Part shown: piece after piece, positions 1 to 8,267 of the stretch | How the letters are laid out: every line of letters begins with the position of its first letter | Position numbering within the stretch: the stretch's first letter is position 1 | Program-made: the position numbers and the translations under genes | Source of the DNA: Paenibacillus sinensis | GTDB taxonomy: Bacteria; Bacillota; Bacilli; Paenibacillales; Paenibacillaceae | NCBI RefSeq assembly: GCF_019904155.1 | Contig: NZ_JAHCMB010000168.1 | Span: forward strand, 60,407 to 124,406 | Reading direction: 5' to 3' | Length of the DNA: 64,000 nt | The notes under the pieces: generated by a model | What the model was told of the DNA's origin: nothing | Databases searched by the model: none | Seen by the model: only the letters and a program-made list of their open reading frames with translations

Positions 1-1
1 G

Positions 2-547
2 ATCGGGGCCGGAGAGCAGAAAGTGAAACTGAAGGTCAAAGACGGAGTTGTTGAGACAGTAACCGTCGACATGGGTGAGCCTGTGCTGAACGGTCCGCAA
101 ATTCCCGTTAACGTCGATTCCAATCCAGTTGTGGGCCAGCCGATCGAAAGTGACGGCCGGGAGTTCACCTACACAGCCGTATCGATGGGCAATCCGCACT
201 GCGTTATTTATGTGGATGATGCCGTATCCTTTGACCTGTTGACATGGGGGCCGAAGCTGGAGGTTCATCCGCTGTTCCCCCGCAAGGTGAACGTGGAATT
301 CGCCACGGTCAAGGACCGCGGCCGGATTGATATGCGGGTGTGGGAGCGGGGAGCGGGACCGACGCTTGCTTGCGGAACCGGCGCCTGCGCAACGCTCGTC
401 TCATCCGTGCTGAACGGAGTAAGCGACCGTGCCGCATGGGTGAGCCTGAAGGGCGGCGACCTCTTCATAGAATGGAATGAGGAAGACAATCATGTGTATA
501 TGACCGGCCCGGCGGAAGCGGTCTTCACCGGAACGGTCGAAGCATAA
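2..547 (+). CDS. dapF: Diaminopimelate epimerase, 3' part (5' end outside the window)
   Basis: DapF interconverts LL- and meso-diaminopimelate in the cytoplasm, supplying lysine and peptidoglycan precursors. The reading frame is open from base 2, before the GTG at 23, so the gene is cut by the window edge rather than starting there. About 181 C-terminal residues are present. The GNPHCV segment and the ERGAGPTLACGTGACA segment are visible; the latter carries the second catalytic cysteine of the family. The first catalytic cysteine would lie upstream of the window. The gene ends with TAA at 545-547 and is followed by a hairpin terminator at 621-658, so it is probably the last gene of its transcript. 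Identification is firm. Confidence 0.96.
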   Translation: MGAGEQKVKLKVKDGVVETVTVDMGEPVLNGPQIPVNVDSNPVVGQPIESDGREFTYTAVSMGNPHCVIYVDDAVSFDLLTWGPKLEVHPLFPRKVNVEFATVKDRGRIDMRVWERGAGPTLACGTGACATLVSSVLNGVSDRAAWVSLKGGDLFIEWNEEDNHVYMTGPAEAVFTGTVEA

Positions 548-573
548 GAGAATCTAAGAGATTGATTATCAGT

Positions 574-616
574 TTGTTCAGTCTATTTAGTCTGTTTAGT
601 TTGTTCAGTATGTTCA
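574..616. repeat. 9-bp degenerate tandem repeat, about 4.8 copies
   Basis: Consecutive 9-base units TTGTTCAGT, CTATTTAGT, CTGTTTAGT, TTGTTCAGT and a partial ATGTTCA run without gaps between the dapF stop and its terminator. The first and fourth units are identical. No gene is associated; function unknown. Confidence 0.8.
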
Positions 617-620
617 CATG

Positions 621-658
621 GAAACGGGTGCCCCTCGTAAGAGGAAGGCGCCCGTTTC
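621..658 (+). terminator. Rho-independent terminator after dapF
   Basis: The stem GAAACGGGTGCC (621-632) pairs with GGCGCCCGTTTC (647-658, one G-T pair) and encloses a second small stem CCTC/GAGG with a GTAA loop. A T-rich tract follows. Confidence 0.8.
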
Positions 659-735
659 TTGTTATTTTGTCCGCATAATGAAGAGGGCTTCCGCAAATAA
701 TGGAAATAGTCACCCTGGTTTGAAGGAGCATGGAT

Positions 736-2418
736 ATGAAGAAATGGGGTTATTCCGGGTTCGGACGGACAAGCGTTGGAGCCGGCGGTTCGCCAGGAAG
801 ATCGCATCCGGTTCGCATGATCTCTGCGGATTTGGAACAGACGCTCTCCGCCATAATGAGTGAATTGGGAAACAGCGAAGATGTGAAAATCCGGCGGTTA
901 TCGGTCGGTATTCGTCCCGCTGTTGCCGTGGCGGTCGTTCGTCTGAGCACTCTTGCGGACAGCGTGACTATCAATGATTTCGTGATCGGCTCTCTTTTGA
1001 AATTCGACCGCATAATCCCGGAAGAATATGGGGAGAAGGCCGAAGGGCTTCAGAACATGATGCTCGAACGGATGCTGGAGTCAGGAGAAGCTACGGTCAA
1101 GGACGATTGGAACGATATGATCCTTGGCTTGCTGTCGGGGGATACAGCCGTGTTGTTGAACGGATGCGCCTCATCGATCATATGCGATACCCGGTCCTCG
1201 GAAGGCCGGGCGATTGAAGCGCCGACTACCCAGCTTGTCGTGCGGGGTCCCCGGGACAGCTTCGTGGAGTCCGTCGGCACGAATGTTATGCTGATCCGCC
1301 GGCGGGTCAAATCACCGAATCTATGGATGGAGCGCTTGACCGTAGGAGAAGTAACTAAGACCGATATCGCACTGCTCTATATTAAAGGAACATGCGACGA
1401 CAAGCTACTGGATGAAGTCAAGGCCCGGATCGGCAAAATCAAAACCGACAGCATACTGGAATCCGGATATATTGAAGAATGGATTCAGGACAAGACGCTA
1501 ACGCCGTTTCCTACTATTTATAACACCGAACGGCCGGATACAGTTGCGGCCAATCTGCTGGAAGGCCGGGTTGTTGTTGTTGTGGACGGCTCTCCTTTTG
1601 TCCTGATCCTGCCGGCTGTATTTTCCCAGTTCTTCGAATCACCTGCCGACTATTCTCAGCGTTTTGAAGTCGTAATTGTTATGCGCCTAATCCGTTATTT
1701 AAGCTATATTATCTTACTATTTGGTCCATCCATTTTCGTAGCACTGACAACCTTCCATTACGATATGATTCCGACAACGCTGTTGATCAGCCTGCTTGCC
1801 CAGCGGGAGAATGTGCCCTTTCCGGCTCTGGCGGAAGCGCTGTTGATGATCGGAGCCTTTGAAATCATGCAGGAGGCCGGTATCCGCATGCCCAGAGCCG
1901 TCGGTCAAACCGTATCTGTGGTTGGAGGGCTCGTTGTGGGGCAGGCAGCAGTGGAAGCGGGGATCGTCACTCCAGCCATGGTCATTGTGGTCGCACTGAC
2001 GGGGATTGCGGTCTTTGCCATTCCGGCATATAACATGGCCATTGCGGGACGGATTATCAGTCAGGGGTTTCTTCTCCTTGGAGGGATGTTCGGATTCTAC
2101 GGCATTACACTGGGGCTGATTTTGCTGACGGCTCACCTGAACAGCCTCCGTTCCTTTGGCTTGCCTTATTTGACGCCAGTCGTTCCCCTTTCAATAAATG
2201 GGCTTCGGGAGTCTCTGTTGAGGCTTCCGTCGAGCTTTAGCCGGTCGGGTTCCGTTTCAATGGGCAGCTCTGCAGACCGTTCGAATCCTGGCTCTGATAA
2301 GGACAGTTCAGCTCCTGAGGCTGATCAATCCCCCTCGATCCGTGTGAAAGACAGCGAGGCCAATAGGAGGAGCCGCGGCGCAGCGAAAAAGGGAGGACAG
2401 CAGGATGGGCATCTGTAA
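736..2418 (+). CDS. Spore germinant receptor subunit A (GerA family)
   Basis: GerA-family A subunits form, with B and C subunits, the receptor in the spore inner membrane that senses nutrients and triggers germination. The protein is about 560 residues. The N-terminal half is soluble, with typical family segments (VGTNVMLIRRRVKSP; NTERPDTVAANLLEGRVVVVVDG around residues 255-285). A group of membrane segments lies at about residues 316-485, and a hydrophilic Ser-rich tail ends the protein. ATG 736 is chosen over ATG 730 because AAGGAG at 723-728 is 7 bases from the former and only 1 from the latter. The next gene (C subunit) overlaps by 14 bp. The ligand cannot be predicted. Family assignment is firm. 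A forespore sigma-G promoter is expected, but I see only a weak candidate near 675-705. Confidence 0.93.
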   Translation: MKKWGYSGFGRTSVGAGGSPGRSHPVRMISADLEQTLSAIMSELGNSEDVKIRRLSVGIRPAVAVAVVRLSTLADSVTINDFVIGSLLKFDRIIPEEYGEKAEGLQNMMLERMLESGEATVKDDWNDMILGLLSGDTAVLLNGCASSIICDTRSSEGRAIEAPTTQLVVRGPRDSFVESVGTNVMLIRRRVKSPNLWMERLTVGEVTKTDIALLYIKGTCDDKLLDEVKARIGKIKTDSILESGYIEEWIQDKTLTPFPTIYNTERPDTVAANLLEGRVVVVVDGSPFVLILPAVFSQFFESPADYSQRFEVVIVMRLIRYLSYIILLFGPSIFVALTTFHYDMIPTTLLISLLAQRENVPFPALAEALLMIGAFEIMQEAGIRMPRAVGQTVSVVGGLVVGQAAVEAGIVTPAMVIVVALTGIAVFAIPAYNMAIAGRIISQGFLLLGGMFGFYGITLGLILLTAHLNSLRSFGLPYLTPVVPLSINGLRESLLRLPSSFSRSGSVSMGSSADRSNPGSDKDSSAPEADQSPSIRVKDSEANRRSRGAAKKGGQQDGHL

Positions 2419-3601
2419 GCGGATCGCCGCTCTGGTCGCCGCGGTATGCTTAATCTTGCCGACTGCCGGGTGCTGGGACAGCGTTGAATTGAACCGGCGT
2501 GCGATCGTGTCGGGTGTGGCGGTTGATAGAGGGCCTGCTCCCGAACAGGCTTATGTCCTTACTTTTCAAGTAATTGTAGCCGATGAAATCTCCGGAAAAA
2601 ACACGCGCGGAAATCCTCCCGTCGTCCTGTACACGGGTACGGGCCGATCCATGTTCGAAGCGTTATCGAATGCTTCCCGCAAAGTTTCGAGGTTCTTGTC
2701 ACTGGCTCATATCCGGGTCATCGTCATCTCCGAGGAATGGGCAAGAAACGGAATCAATAATATTCTGGATGTCCTCGAACGGGATAATGAGTCACGTCTG
2801 ACCACCAATATATTTGTGTCGAAGAAGCAATCGGCCAAAGACATTTTGTCCGTGCTGACTGTGTTCGGTAGAATACCTTCTATGGATTTAGTTGGCAAGC
2901 TGGAAACGACCTCCAGAACCTTCGGGTACAACTTTATTAAAGAAGTCGACGATGTAGTTCGTGATATTCAGATCGCTGGCGGAGGGGGACTTATCAATGG
3001 TGTTCATGTGACTGGAGCACTGGAGGAAGGACAATCGCTTGATAACCTGAAGAGGGTTAACCCCCATGCAATTTTGAACTTGAGCGGTCTTGCAGCATTC
3101 AAAGGCGACCGCCTGATTGCATGGCTGGACGGCAGTGAGGCGAGAGGTTCGGCTCTGCTTCTGAATAAGGTTAAACAGACTCCTGCTTTTGTCCGTTCAC
3201 CAGAATATGGAATGATCTCTTTTGATATCTACAATAACAAAGTCAAGCTGGAGACAACAAGCACTGAATCCGGGCATCCCGCGTTTACAGTCCGGATATT
3301 GCAGCAGGCCTCAATCAAAGAAATCGCGAACGGTCCGGATCTGACAAATCCTAATACTTTGGTAAAGATTGAGAAACTGGTCGAGCAGTTTACGCAGAAT
3401 CAAGTCGCAAGCGCGGTCTCCAGGGCCAAAGAGCTGAAAAGCGACTATCTCGGCTTCGGAGCGGCTTATGAGCGCAGTAATCCGAAAGGCTGGAAGAAGA
3501 TAAAGGGAAGCTGGGATACCGTATTCTCCGGCTGTGAAGTGAAAATAAAGATCGACGCGGTCATACGTCACACAGATATGAGAACCAATTCGATCCATTA
3601 A
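2405..3601 (+). CDS. Spore germinant receptor subunit C, Ger(x)C lipoprotein
   Basis: This is the lipoprotein partner of the GerA-type receptor, anchored on the outer face of the spore inner membrane. The 398-residue protein begins with a lipoprotein signal peptide whose lipobox LPTAGC places the lipidated cysteine at residue 23. The WDS.ELN..AIVSGVAVD sequence that follows is characteristic of Ger(x)C proteins. The family's FKGDRLIAWLDGSEARG segment is in the middle. The start ATG overlaps the A-subunit gene by 14 bp, with GGGAGGA just upstream, which suggests translational coupling. The B-subunit gene follows after 19 bp. Assignment is firm; substrate specificity is not predictable. Confidence 0.93.
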   Translation: MGICKRIAALVAAVCLILPTAGCWDSVELNRRAIVSGVAVDRGPAPEQAYVLTFQVIVADEISGKNTRGNPPVVLYTGTGRSMFEALSNASRKVSRFLSLAHIRVIVISEEWARNGINNILDVLERDNESRLTTNIFVSKKQSAKDILSVLTVFGRIPSMDLVGKLETTSRTFGYNFIKEVDDVVRDIQIAGGGGLINGVHVTGALEEGQSLDNLKRVNPHAILNLSGLAAFKGDRLIAWLDGSEARGSALLLNKVKQTPAFVRSPEYGMISFDIYNNKVKLETTSTESGHPAFTVRILQQASIKEIANGPDLTNPNTLVKIEKLVEQFTQNQVASAVSRAKELKSDYLGFGAAYERSNPKGWKKIKGSWDTVFSGCEVKIKIDAVIRHTDMRTNSIH

Positions 3602-3620
3602 TATAGTAGGAGGGGCAGGC

Positions 3621-4721
3621 ATGGGCAAGATAAAAATCGGGCACTTGCAGTTCTTCGCTTTAACTGTTTTGTTTGAGCTGGGAACTTCACTTGCCCTCAA
3701 TTTGGGTTATCCGACGGGGAACGCTGCATGGGTTTCCATTCTTCTCGGCTGCCTGGCTGGAGTTGTTGCTTTTATCGGCTATATTTACCTATACCGGATG
3801 TACCCTGACGATCCTCTAAGCGGTTACGCAAGAAAGCTCCTAGGCAAGTATCCCGGCGGCATCGTCGCGGTTATGTATATCGTTTTATTTATAAATTTGG
3901 CAAGCCGCAATTTGCGGGACGGCAGCACGATGCTAGCCATTTCAACCATGCACCGGACGCCGATGTTCTTCCTCAGCGCATTGATGATAATTTCCTGCGC
4001 GTATATGATGCATAAAGGGGTTGAAGTGCTCGCCCGCACCTCCCAGCTGTTCGTGTTGTTTGTCGTAATAGTCGGCGTATTTTACACGATACTGCTGTTC
4101 TTCTCGGATGCGGTGCAGTTGTCGCGGCTTCGGCCGTTGTTTGAAAATGGACTGAAGCCTGTACTGATGACGGTTATACGTCAAGAGTACATGTTTCCCT
4201 TCGGTGAAATGATTTCTTTCACTATGCTAATGCCCTTTATGTTGGATTTGAAAAAGGGACCGCGTATGATCATAGCCGGAATGCTCGTTTCCGGATTGCT
4301 GTTAAGCTATACAACGGCGCTTAATCTTTCCGTTCTGGGCAGCGATATTGTGGAACGCTCTCCGCTGCCGATGATGTCAACGGTCAGCAAGATATCGATC
4401 TCCGATTTCATTCAGCGAGTGGACGTGTTGGCCGTGATGGTGCTGATTATCGGTATTTTTTTCAAAATATCCGTATTTTACGCGGCTGCACTTGTAGGCA
4501 TTTCCGATCTGTTCGGCCTGCCGTACCGTAAAATGGTATATCCGTCCGCTCTGATTATTTTATTCAGCTCTATGCTTGACGCACGCAGTTTCATCGAGCA
4601 CTTGGATCAGGGAGAAAAGCTTCTGTATACGGTGTATCCGGTCTTCACAATTGGAATACCCGTGCTTCTGATCGCGGCAAGCCTCATCAGGAATCACCGT
4701 TCCGCGTCACGCGATGACTGA
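3621..4721 (+). CDS. Spore germinant receptor subunit B (GerAB-type endospore permease)
   Basis: The 366-residue integral membrane protein belongs to the spore-germination branch of the amino acid/polyamine/organocation transporter superfamily; B subunits bind the germinant. It begins HLQFFALTVLFELGTSLALNLG, the first membrane helix with the small-residue pattern of the family, and about ten hydrophobic segments follow. AGGAGGGG lies 7 bases before the ATG. It is the third gene of an A-C-B operon, the order of B. subtilis gerK rather than gerA. Its last 28 bases overlap the 3' end of a convergent small membrane-protein gene (4694-4957). Assignment is firm. Confidence 0.92.
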   Translation: MGKIKIGHLQFFALTVLFELGTSLALNLGYPTGNAAWVSILLGCLAGVVAFIGYIYLYRMYPDDPLSGYARKLLGKYPGGIVAVMYIVLFINLASRNLRDGSTMLAISTMHRTPMFFLSALMIISCAYMMHKGVEVLARTSQLFVLFVVIVGVFYTILLFFSDAVQLSRLRPLFENGLKPVLMTVIRQEYMFPFGEMISFTMLMPFMLDLKKGPRMIIAGMLVSGLLLSYTTALNLSVLGSDIVERSPLPMMSTVSKISISDFIQRVDVLAVMVLIIGIFFKISVFYAAALVGISDLFGLPYRKMVYPSALIILFSSMLDARSFIEHLDQGEKLLYTVYPVFTIGIPVLLIAASLIRNHRSASRDD

Positions 4722-4957
4722 TTGCCTGCAATCCAGGCATACAGATCCGGAATAAGCAGGAACAGCAGCATGAACAAGGTGGCCAATTTCTCTTCTAGGG
4801 TAGACAATAAGTAGTTCAGAATATATGAAATGTTGCCAAGGCCGTAACCGAACAGCCAATCCTCAAAATAAAGATACGCAAGGCTGAGGCATCCCAGGAG
4901 CACAATCGTCCCGTATTTCCGCAGCAGTTGTTTTCGCATTGTATGATTGTTGTTCAT
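4694..4957 (-). CDS. Small membrane protein of unknown function, convergent with the germination permease
   Basis: I do not recognise a family. The 87-residue product has a basic N-terminus (MRKQLLRKYG), a hydrophobic helix (TIVLLGCLSLAYLYF) and a second hydrophobic stretch (LATLFMLLFLLIPDLYAWIAG), so it is probably a two-helix membrane protein. ATG 4957 is preferred to an in-frame TTG at 4978 because AAAGGGG sits about 9 bases before the ATG and would lie inside the longer version. The 3' end overlaps the end of the germination permease gene by 28 bp on the other strand. The hydrophobic pattern and ribosome binding site support a real gene, but there is no homology argument. Confidence 0.55.
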   Translation of the reverse strand: MNNNHTMRKQLLRKYGTIVLLGCLSLAYLYFEDWLFGYGLGNISYILNYLLSTLEEKLATLFMLLFLLIPDLYAWIAGNQSSRDAER

Positions 4958-5071
4958 CCAGGCTGCCCCTTTCCGCAACTGAAGTCAAAGACCGGTATTT
5001 CATCTAGTATGATGCTACTGACGCCAGAGCATTCACCATGATGCCGTGCAGCTTCAAATACCGCTGGAACA

Positions 5072-5099
5072 TTGCTTATCTTTCCTGCCGATTTATGTT
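5072..5099 (+). promoter_or_regulatory. Candidate sigma-A promoter for the yitJ-like gene
   Basis: TTGCTT and TATGTT are separated by 16 bases, about 40 bases before the start codon. No SAM riboswitch precedes or follows it. Confidence 0.4.
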
Positions 5100-5139
5100 A
5101 CATTAGTATGAAACACATGTCAGGGGAGGAGCTGCATTC

Positions 5140-7014
5140 GTGAAGCCGGATTTACGGACCGCTTGGGGCGCCAAGGTGCTGGTCGGCGATGGAGCGATGG
5201 GGACCTTTTTATATCAAAAGGGATTTCCGGTCGGAATATCATATGAAGAATTGAATTTGACCTCGCCGGAGGTTATTGAAGAGGTGCACCGCAGCTATAT
5301 CGAAGCGGGTGCGCAGCTGCTGGAGAGCAACACCTACTCGGCGAACTACGATAAACTGTCCAAGTTTGGCCTGGAATCGAAGGTGGAAGAGATCAACCGG
5401 GCGGGGGTACGGATTGCCCGCAAAGCGGCGGGAGAATACGGCTATGTCGTCGGTGCCGTCGGCTCGATCCGGGCTGGCAAGCGCGCCAGTCTGTCCGCTT
5501 CGGAGCTGAAGCGCTATTTCAGCCAGCAGATCGGCGCCTTGCTTGAAGAGCAGGCTGACGGCATCATGCTGGAGACTTTCTACGATCTGGAGGAAATGCA
5601 TCTGGCGCTGCGGACCGCACGCAAGCTGAGTCCGGATATCCCGGTAATCTGCCAGTTCGCAGTTGACGAGACGGCGATGACGATGGACGGCTTGACGCTG
5701 CCGGAAGCGTTCCGGATTCTGGAAGAGGACGGCGCCGACGTTATCGGCTTCAACTGCCGGACAGGCCCGTTCGGAATCAAGCGGGCGCTGCGCACGCTGC
5801 AGGACAGCCTGCACCTTCCGGTCTCCGTCTTTCCGAATGCAGGTTTGGCCGATTATGTGGACGGCCATTATAAATATGGAGCGTCTCCCGAATATTTCGG
5901 ACAAATGGTAGAGAGCTTCGCCGATATGGGCTGCCGGATCATCGGGGGCTGCTGCGGTACGACTCCACAGCATATCGCCGAGATATCGGAAGCGATCAAG
6001 GATTATTCGCCGAAGCCGCTGCCGGAGCGCACAGAACGGAGCAAGATTAGCATCCGCATTCAGGAGAGCCTGGCGGAACATGACGGGGACGGCGGACAGG
6101 AGCCGACGCTCGTCGATCTTGTCAAGGAACGCCATACGGTCATTGTCGAGCTTGATCCTCCCCGGGATTTAGATATAACGAAGTTTATGACGGGAGCTGA
6201 GGCACTGCGCCGTGCTGGCGCTGATGCGCTGACGATGGCGGACAATTCGCTGGCTGTGACGCGCATGAGCAATATGGCGCTCGGTGCGCTCGTGCAGCAG
6301 AAGACGGGCCTTCGGCCGCTTGTCCATGTCACTTGCCGCGACCGCAATCTGATCGGCACCCAATCGCATCTGATGGGCTTCGATGCACTGGGCATTGATC
6401 ATGTGCTCGCAGTGACCGGGGACCCTGCGAGATTCGGAGATTTGCCGGGCTCAAGCTCCGTGTATGATCTGACCTCTTTTGAAATCATCCGGATGATCAA
6501 GCAGCTGAACGACGGCGTCGCTTTTTCCGGCAAGGCGTTGAAGCAGAAGGCGAAGTTCGTAATAGGCGCAGCATTCAACCCCAATGTGAAGCATCTGGGC
6601 AAAGCGGTGGAGCGGCTTGAGAAGAAGCTGGCCTTCGGCGCCGATTATATTATGACCCAGCCGGTCTACGACAAGGCGCTTATCCATACCATAGCCGATG
6701 CAACAGCTCATCTTCATGTTCCGATCTTCATTGGCATCATGCCGCTGGCAAGCGGACGGAACGCCGAGTACCTGCACAATGAAGTGCCTGGCATTCAATT
6801 GTCCGACGAGGTGCGCAGCCGGATGAACGGGCTCGAAGGCGAGGCCGGCAGAGCCGAAGGCGTGGCGATCGCCAAGGAGCTGCTGGATGCGGCGATGGAA
6901 CGCTTCAACGGCATCTATCTGATGACGCCTTTCATGTTCTACGGGATGAGCGTTCAGCTGCTTGAGCATGTATGGGCCAAGACCGGGCGTCAATTGTCCC
7001 CCTTGTTTCGCTAG
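5140..7014 (+). CDS. yitJ: Bifunctional homocysteine S-methyltransferase / 5,10-methylenetetrahydrofolate reductase
   Basis: This 624-residue fusion belongs to methionine and one-carbon metabolism. Residues about 1-290 are a homocysteine methyltransferase domain: VGDGAMGTFLYQKG at the start, then NCRTGP and IGGCCGTTP, which carry the three zinc-binding cysteines. Residues about 325-615 are a MetF-type methylenetetrahydrofolate reductase domain (FVIGAAFNPN, FGADYIMTQPVYD, IFIGIMPLAS). The architecture and length match B. subtilis YitJ. The start is GTG 5140, with AGGGGAGGA 9 bases upstream. In B. subtilis the gene is controlled by an S-box riboswitch; the 160 bp upstream here show nothing I can match to one. 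The gene is followed closely by yicC, which seems to have its own promoter inside the end of this gene. Confidence 0.93.
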   Translation: MKPDLRTAWGAKVLVGDGAMGTFLYQKGFPVGISYEELNLTSPEVIEEVHRSYIEAGAQLLESNTYSANYDKLSKFGLESKVEEINRAGVRIARKAAGEYGYVVGAVGSIRAGKRASLSASELKRYFSQQIGALLEEQADGIMLETFYDLEEMHLALRTARKLSPDIPVICQFAVDETAMTMDGLTLPEAFRILEEDGADVIGFNCRTGPFGIKRALRTLQDSLHLPVSVFPNAGLADYVDGHYKYGASPEYFGQMVESFADMGCRIIGGCCGTTPQHIAEISEAIKDYSPKPLPERTERSKISIRIQESLAEHDGDGGQEPTLVDLVKERHTVIVELDPPRDLDITKFMTGAEALRRAGADALTMADNSLAVTRMSNMALGALVQQKTGLRPLVHVTCRDRNLIGTQSHLMGFDALGIDHVLAVTGDPARFGDLPGSSSVYDLTSFEIIRMIKQLNDGVAFSGKALKQKAKFVIGAAFNPNVKHLGKAVERLEKKLAFGADYIMTQPVYDKALIHTIADATAHLHVPIFIGIMPLASGRNAEYLHNEVPGIQLSDEVRSRMNGLEGEAGRAEGVAIAKELLDAAMERFNGIYLMTPFMFYGMSVQLLEHVWAKTGRQLSPLFR

Positions 7015-7031
7015 AGAGAATCATTTACAAT
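7003..7031 (+). promoter_or_regulatory. Candidate sigma-A promoter for yicC-remA-gmk-rpoZ
   Basis: TTGTTT (7003-7008) and TACAAT (7026-7031) are 17 bases apart and overlap the yitJ 3' end. The -10 lies inside a small inverted repeat TTACA-ATAG-TGTAA. Initiation would be near 7038, only about 9-15 bases before the likely yicC start codons. Confidence 0.45.
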
Positions 7032-7046
7032 AGTGTAACGGATGTG

Positions 7047-7943
7047 ATGCCGATGTCATTTAGCATGACCGGATACGGCCAATCGTCCAGGCCATACGGC
7101 GGAGGCGAGATCAGGTTTGAGGTGAAGACAGTGAATCACCGATATACCGAGATCTCTCTCCGGGTGCCGCGGGAATGGACGTGTTTCGAAGACTCGCTGC
7201 GCAAGAAAGTCCAGGAATATGTAAGACGCGGACGCGTGGATGTCGCCATTATCAAGGAGCTGCCTGAAGAATCGGGCGGACTGGTGCTGAACCGGCGCGC
7301 CGTGAAGGCATACCTGGATTCGGCGGAAATCCTCGCGAAGGAATTTGGCATCAGCGGTGAACTGGATATGCACAGCATCCTGTCTCTACCCGGTGTGATG
7401 GACCAACAAGGTGAGCCGCCGGTTGAGCCGATGAGCAGCGAAGCTCTGGAACAGCTGCTGACGGAAGGGCTTCAAGAGAGCCTGAAGGCTCTTAGCGAAA
7501 TGCGGGCCCGGGAGGGGCGCTTCCTAGCCGGTGATATTGCCGCCAAGGTTGATGCGCTCGAGGAGCTGCAGCGGGAGATGAAGGGTCTCGCTCCTGCGGT
7601 GGTAACCGAGTACCGGGACAAGCTCCGCCAGCGGCTGGAACATCTTCGTGACGGCTCGTTCCCTTTCGACGAATACAAATTCGGAATGGAAGTGGCCATT
7701 TTTGCGGAACGCTCCAATATCGATGAAGAATTGACCCGTCTGCAGAGCCATTTTGAGCAGTGCCGGGCCCTTTTGCTGACCGACGAGCCGATGGGACGGA
7801 AACTGGATTTTCTCATTCAGGAGATGAACCGGGAGACGAATACAATCGGCTCCAAATGCAGTCATTTGGCAATCGGGAACCGTGTGCTGGAGATAAAGGC
7901 GCTGCTGGAGAAAATTCGCGAGCAGGCTGCGAATCTCGAATAG
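7047..7943 (+). CDS. yicC: YicC/YloC family endoribonuclease
   Basis: YicC-family proteins are ribonucleases; YicC of E. coli takes part in small-RNA decay and the B. subtilis YloC is an orthologue. The 298-residue product starts near the family hallmark SMTGYG and ends with the conserved EMNRETNTIGSK and NRVLEIKALLEKIREQAANLE segments. The open frame extends upstream to 6972, inside yitJ, but homologues begin just before SMTGYG, so ATG 7047 (or 7053) is used. There is no strong Shine-Dalgarno before either ATG. remA follows after 45 bp, as in B. subtilis. Family assignment is firm; the exact start is not. Confidence 0.92.
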   Translation: MPMSFSMTGYGQSSRPYGGGEIRFEVKTVNHRYTEISLRVPREWTCFEDSLRKKVQEYVRRGRVDVAIIKELPEESGGLVLNRRAVKAYLDSAEILAKEFGISGELDMHSILSLPGVMDQQGEPPVEPMSSEALEQLLTEGLQESLKALSEMRAREGRFLAGDIAAKVDALEELQREMKGLAPAVVTEYRDKLRQRLEHLRDGSFPFDEYKFGMEVAIFAERSNIDEELTRLQSHFEQCRALLLTDEPMGRKLDFLIQEMNRETNTIGSKCSHLAIGNRVLEIKALLEKIREQAANLE

Positions 7944-7988
7944 GACGGGGCAACCGAAGATGTAACTTATGGGGGGAACAACCGGATC

Positions 7989-8249
7989 ATGGCAATCAAA
8001 CTCATCAATATCGGCTTTGGAAATATTGTCTCGGCCAATCGGATTATTTCCATTGTCAGCCCGGAGTCGGCGCCGATCAAGCGGATTATCCAGGAAGCAA
8101 GAGACCGGCATATGCTGATCGACGCGACTTACGGGAGAAGAACCCGCGCCGTTATTATTACGGACAGCGACCATGTCATTCTATCGGCCGTCCAGCCGGA
8201 GACCGTAGCACACAGACTTTCCAGCAAAGACGACGATAATGACGAATAA
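7989..8249 (+). CDS. remA: RemA, extracellular matrix / osmoprotection regulator (DUF370)
   Basis: RemA is a small DNA-binding protein that activates biofilm matrix operons and osmoprotectant genes in B. subtilis. The 86 residues include the conserved LINIGFGNIVSANRI beginning and DATYGRRTRAVIITDSDHVILSAVQPET. The gene sits between yicC and gmk exactly as in B. subtilis (ylzA), and a GGGGGG stretch precedes ATG 7989. The last 10 residues are acidic (SKDDDNDE), a variable tail. Confidence 0.94.
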   Translation: MAIKLINIGFGNIVSANRIISIVSPESAPIKRIIQEARDRHMLIDATYGRRTRAVIITDSDHVILSAVQPETVAHRLSSKDDDNDE

Positions 8250-8267
8250 CAAGTAATGGAGTGTACT

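Noticed and set aside
5239..6135. 298-codon open frame antisense to yitJ
   Set aside because: Mirror of a GC-rich coding frame; the sense protein has clear catalytic motifs, this one has none.
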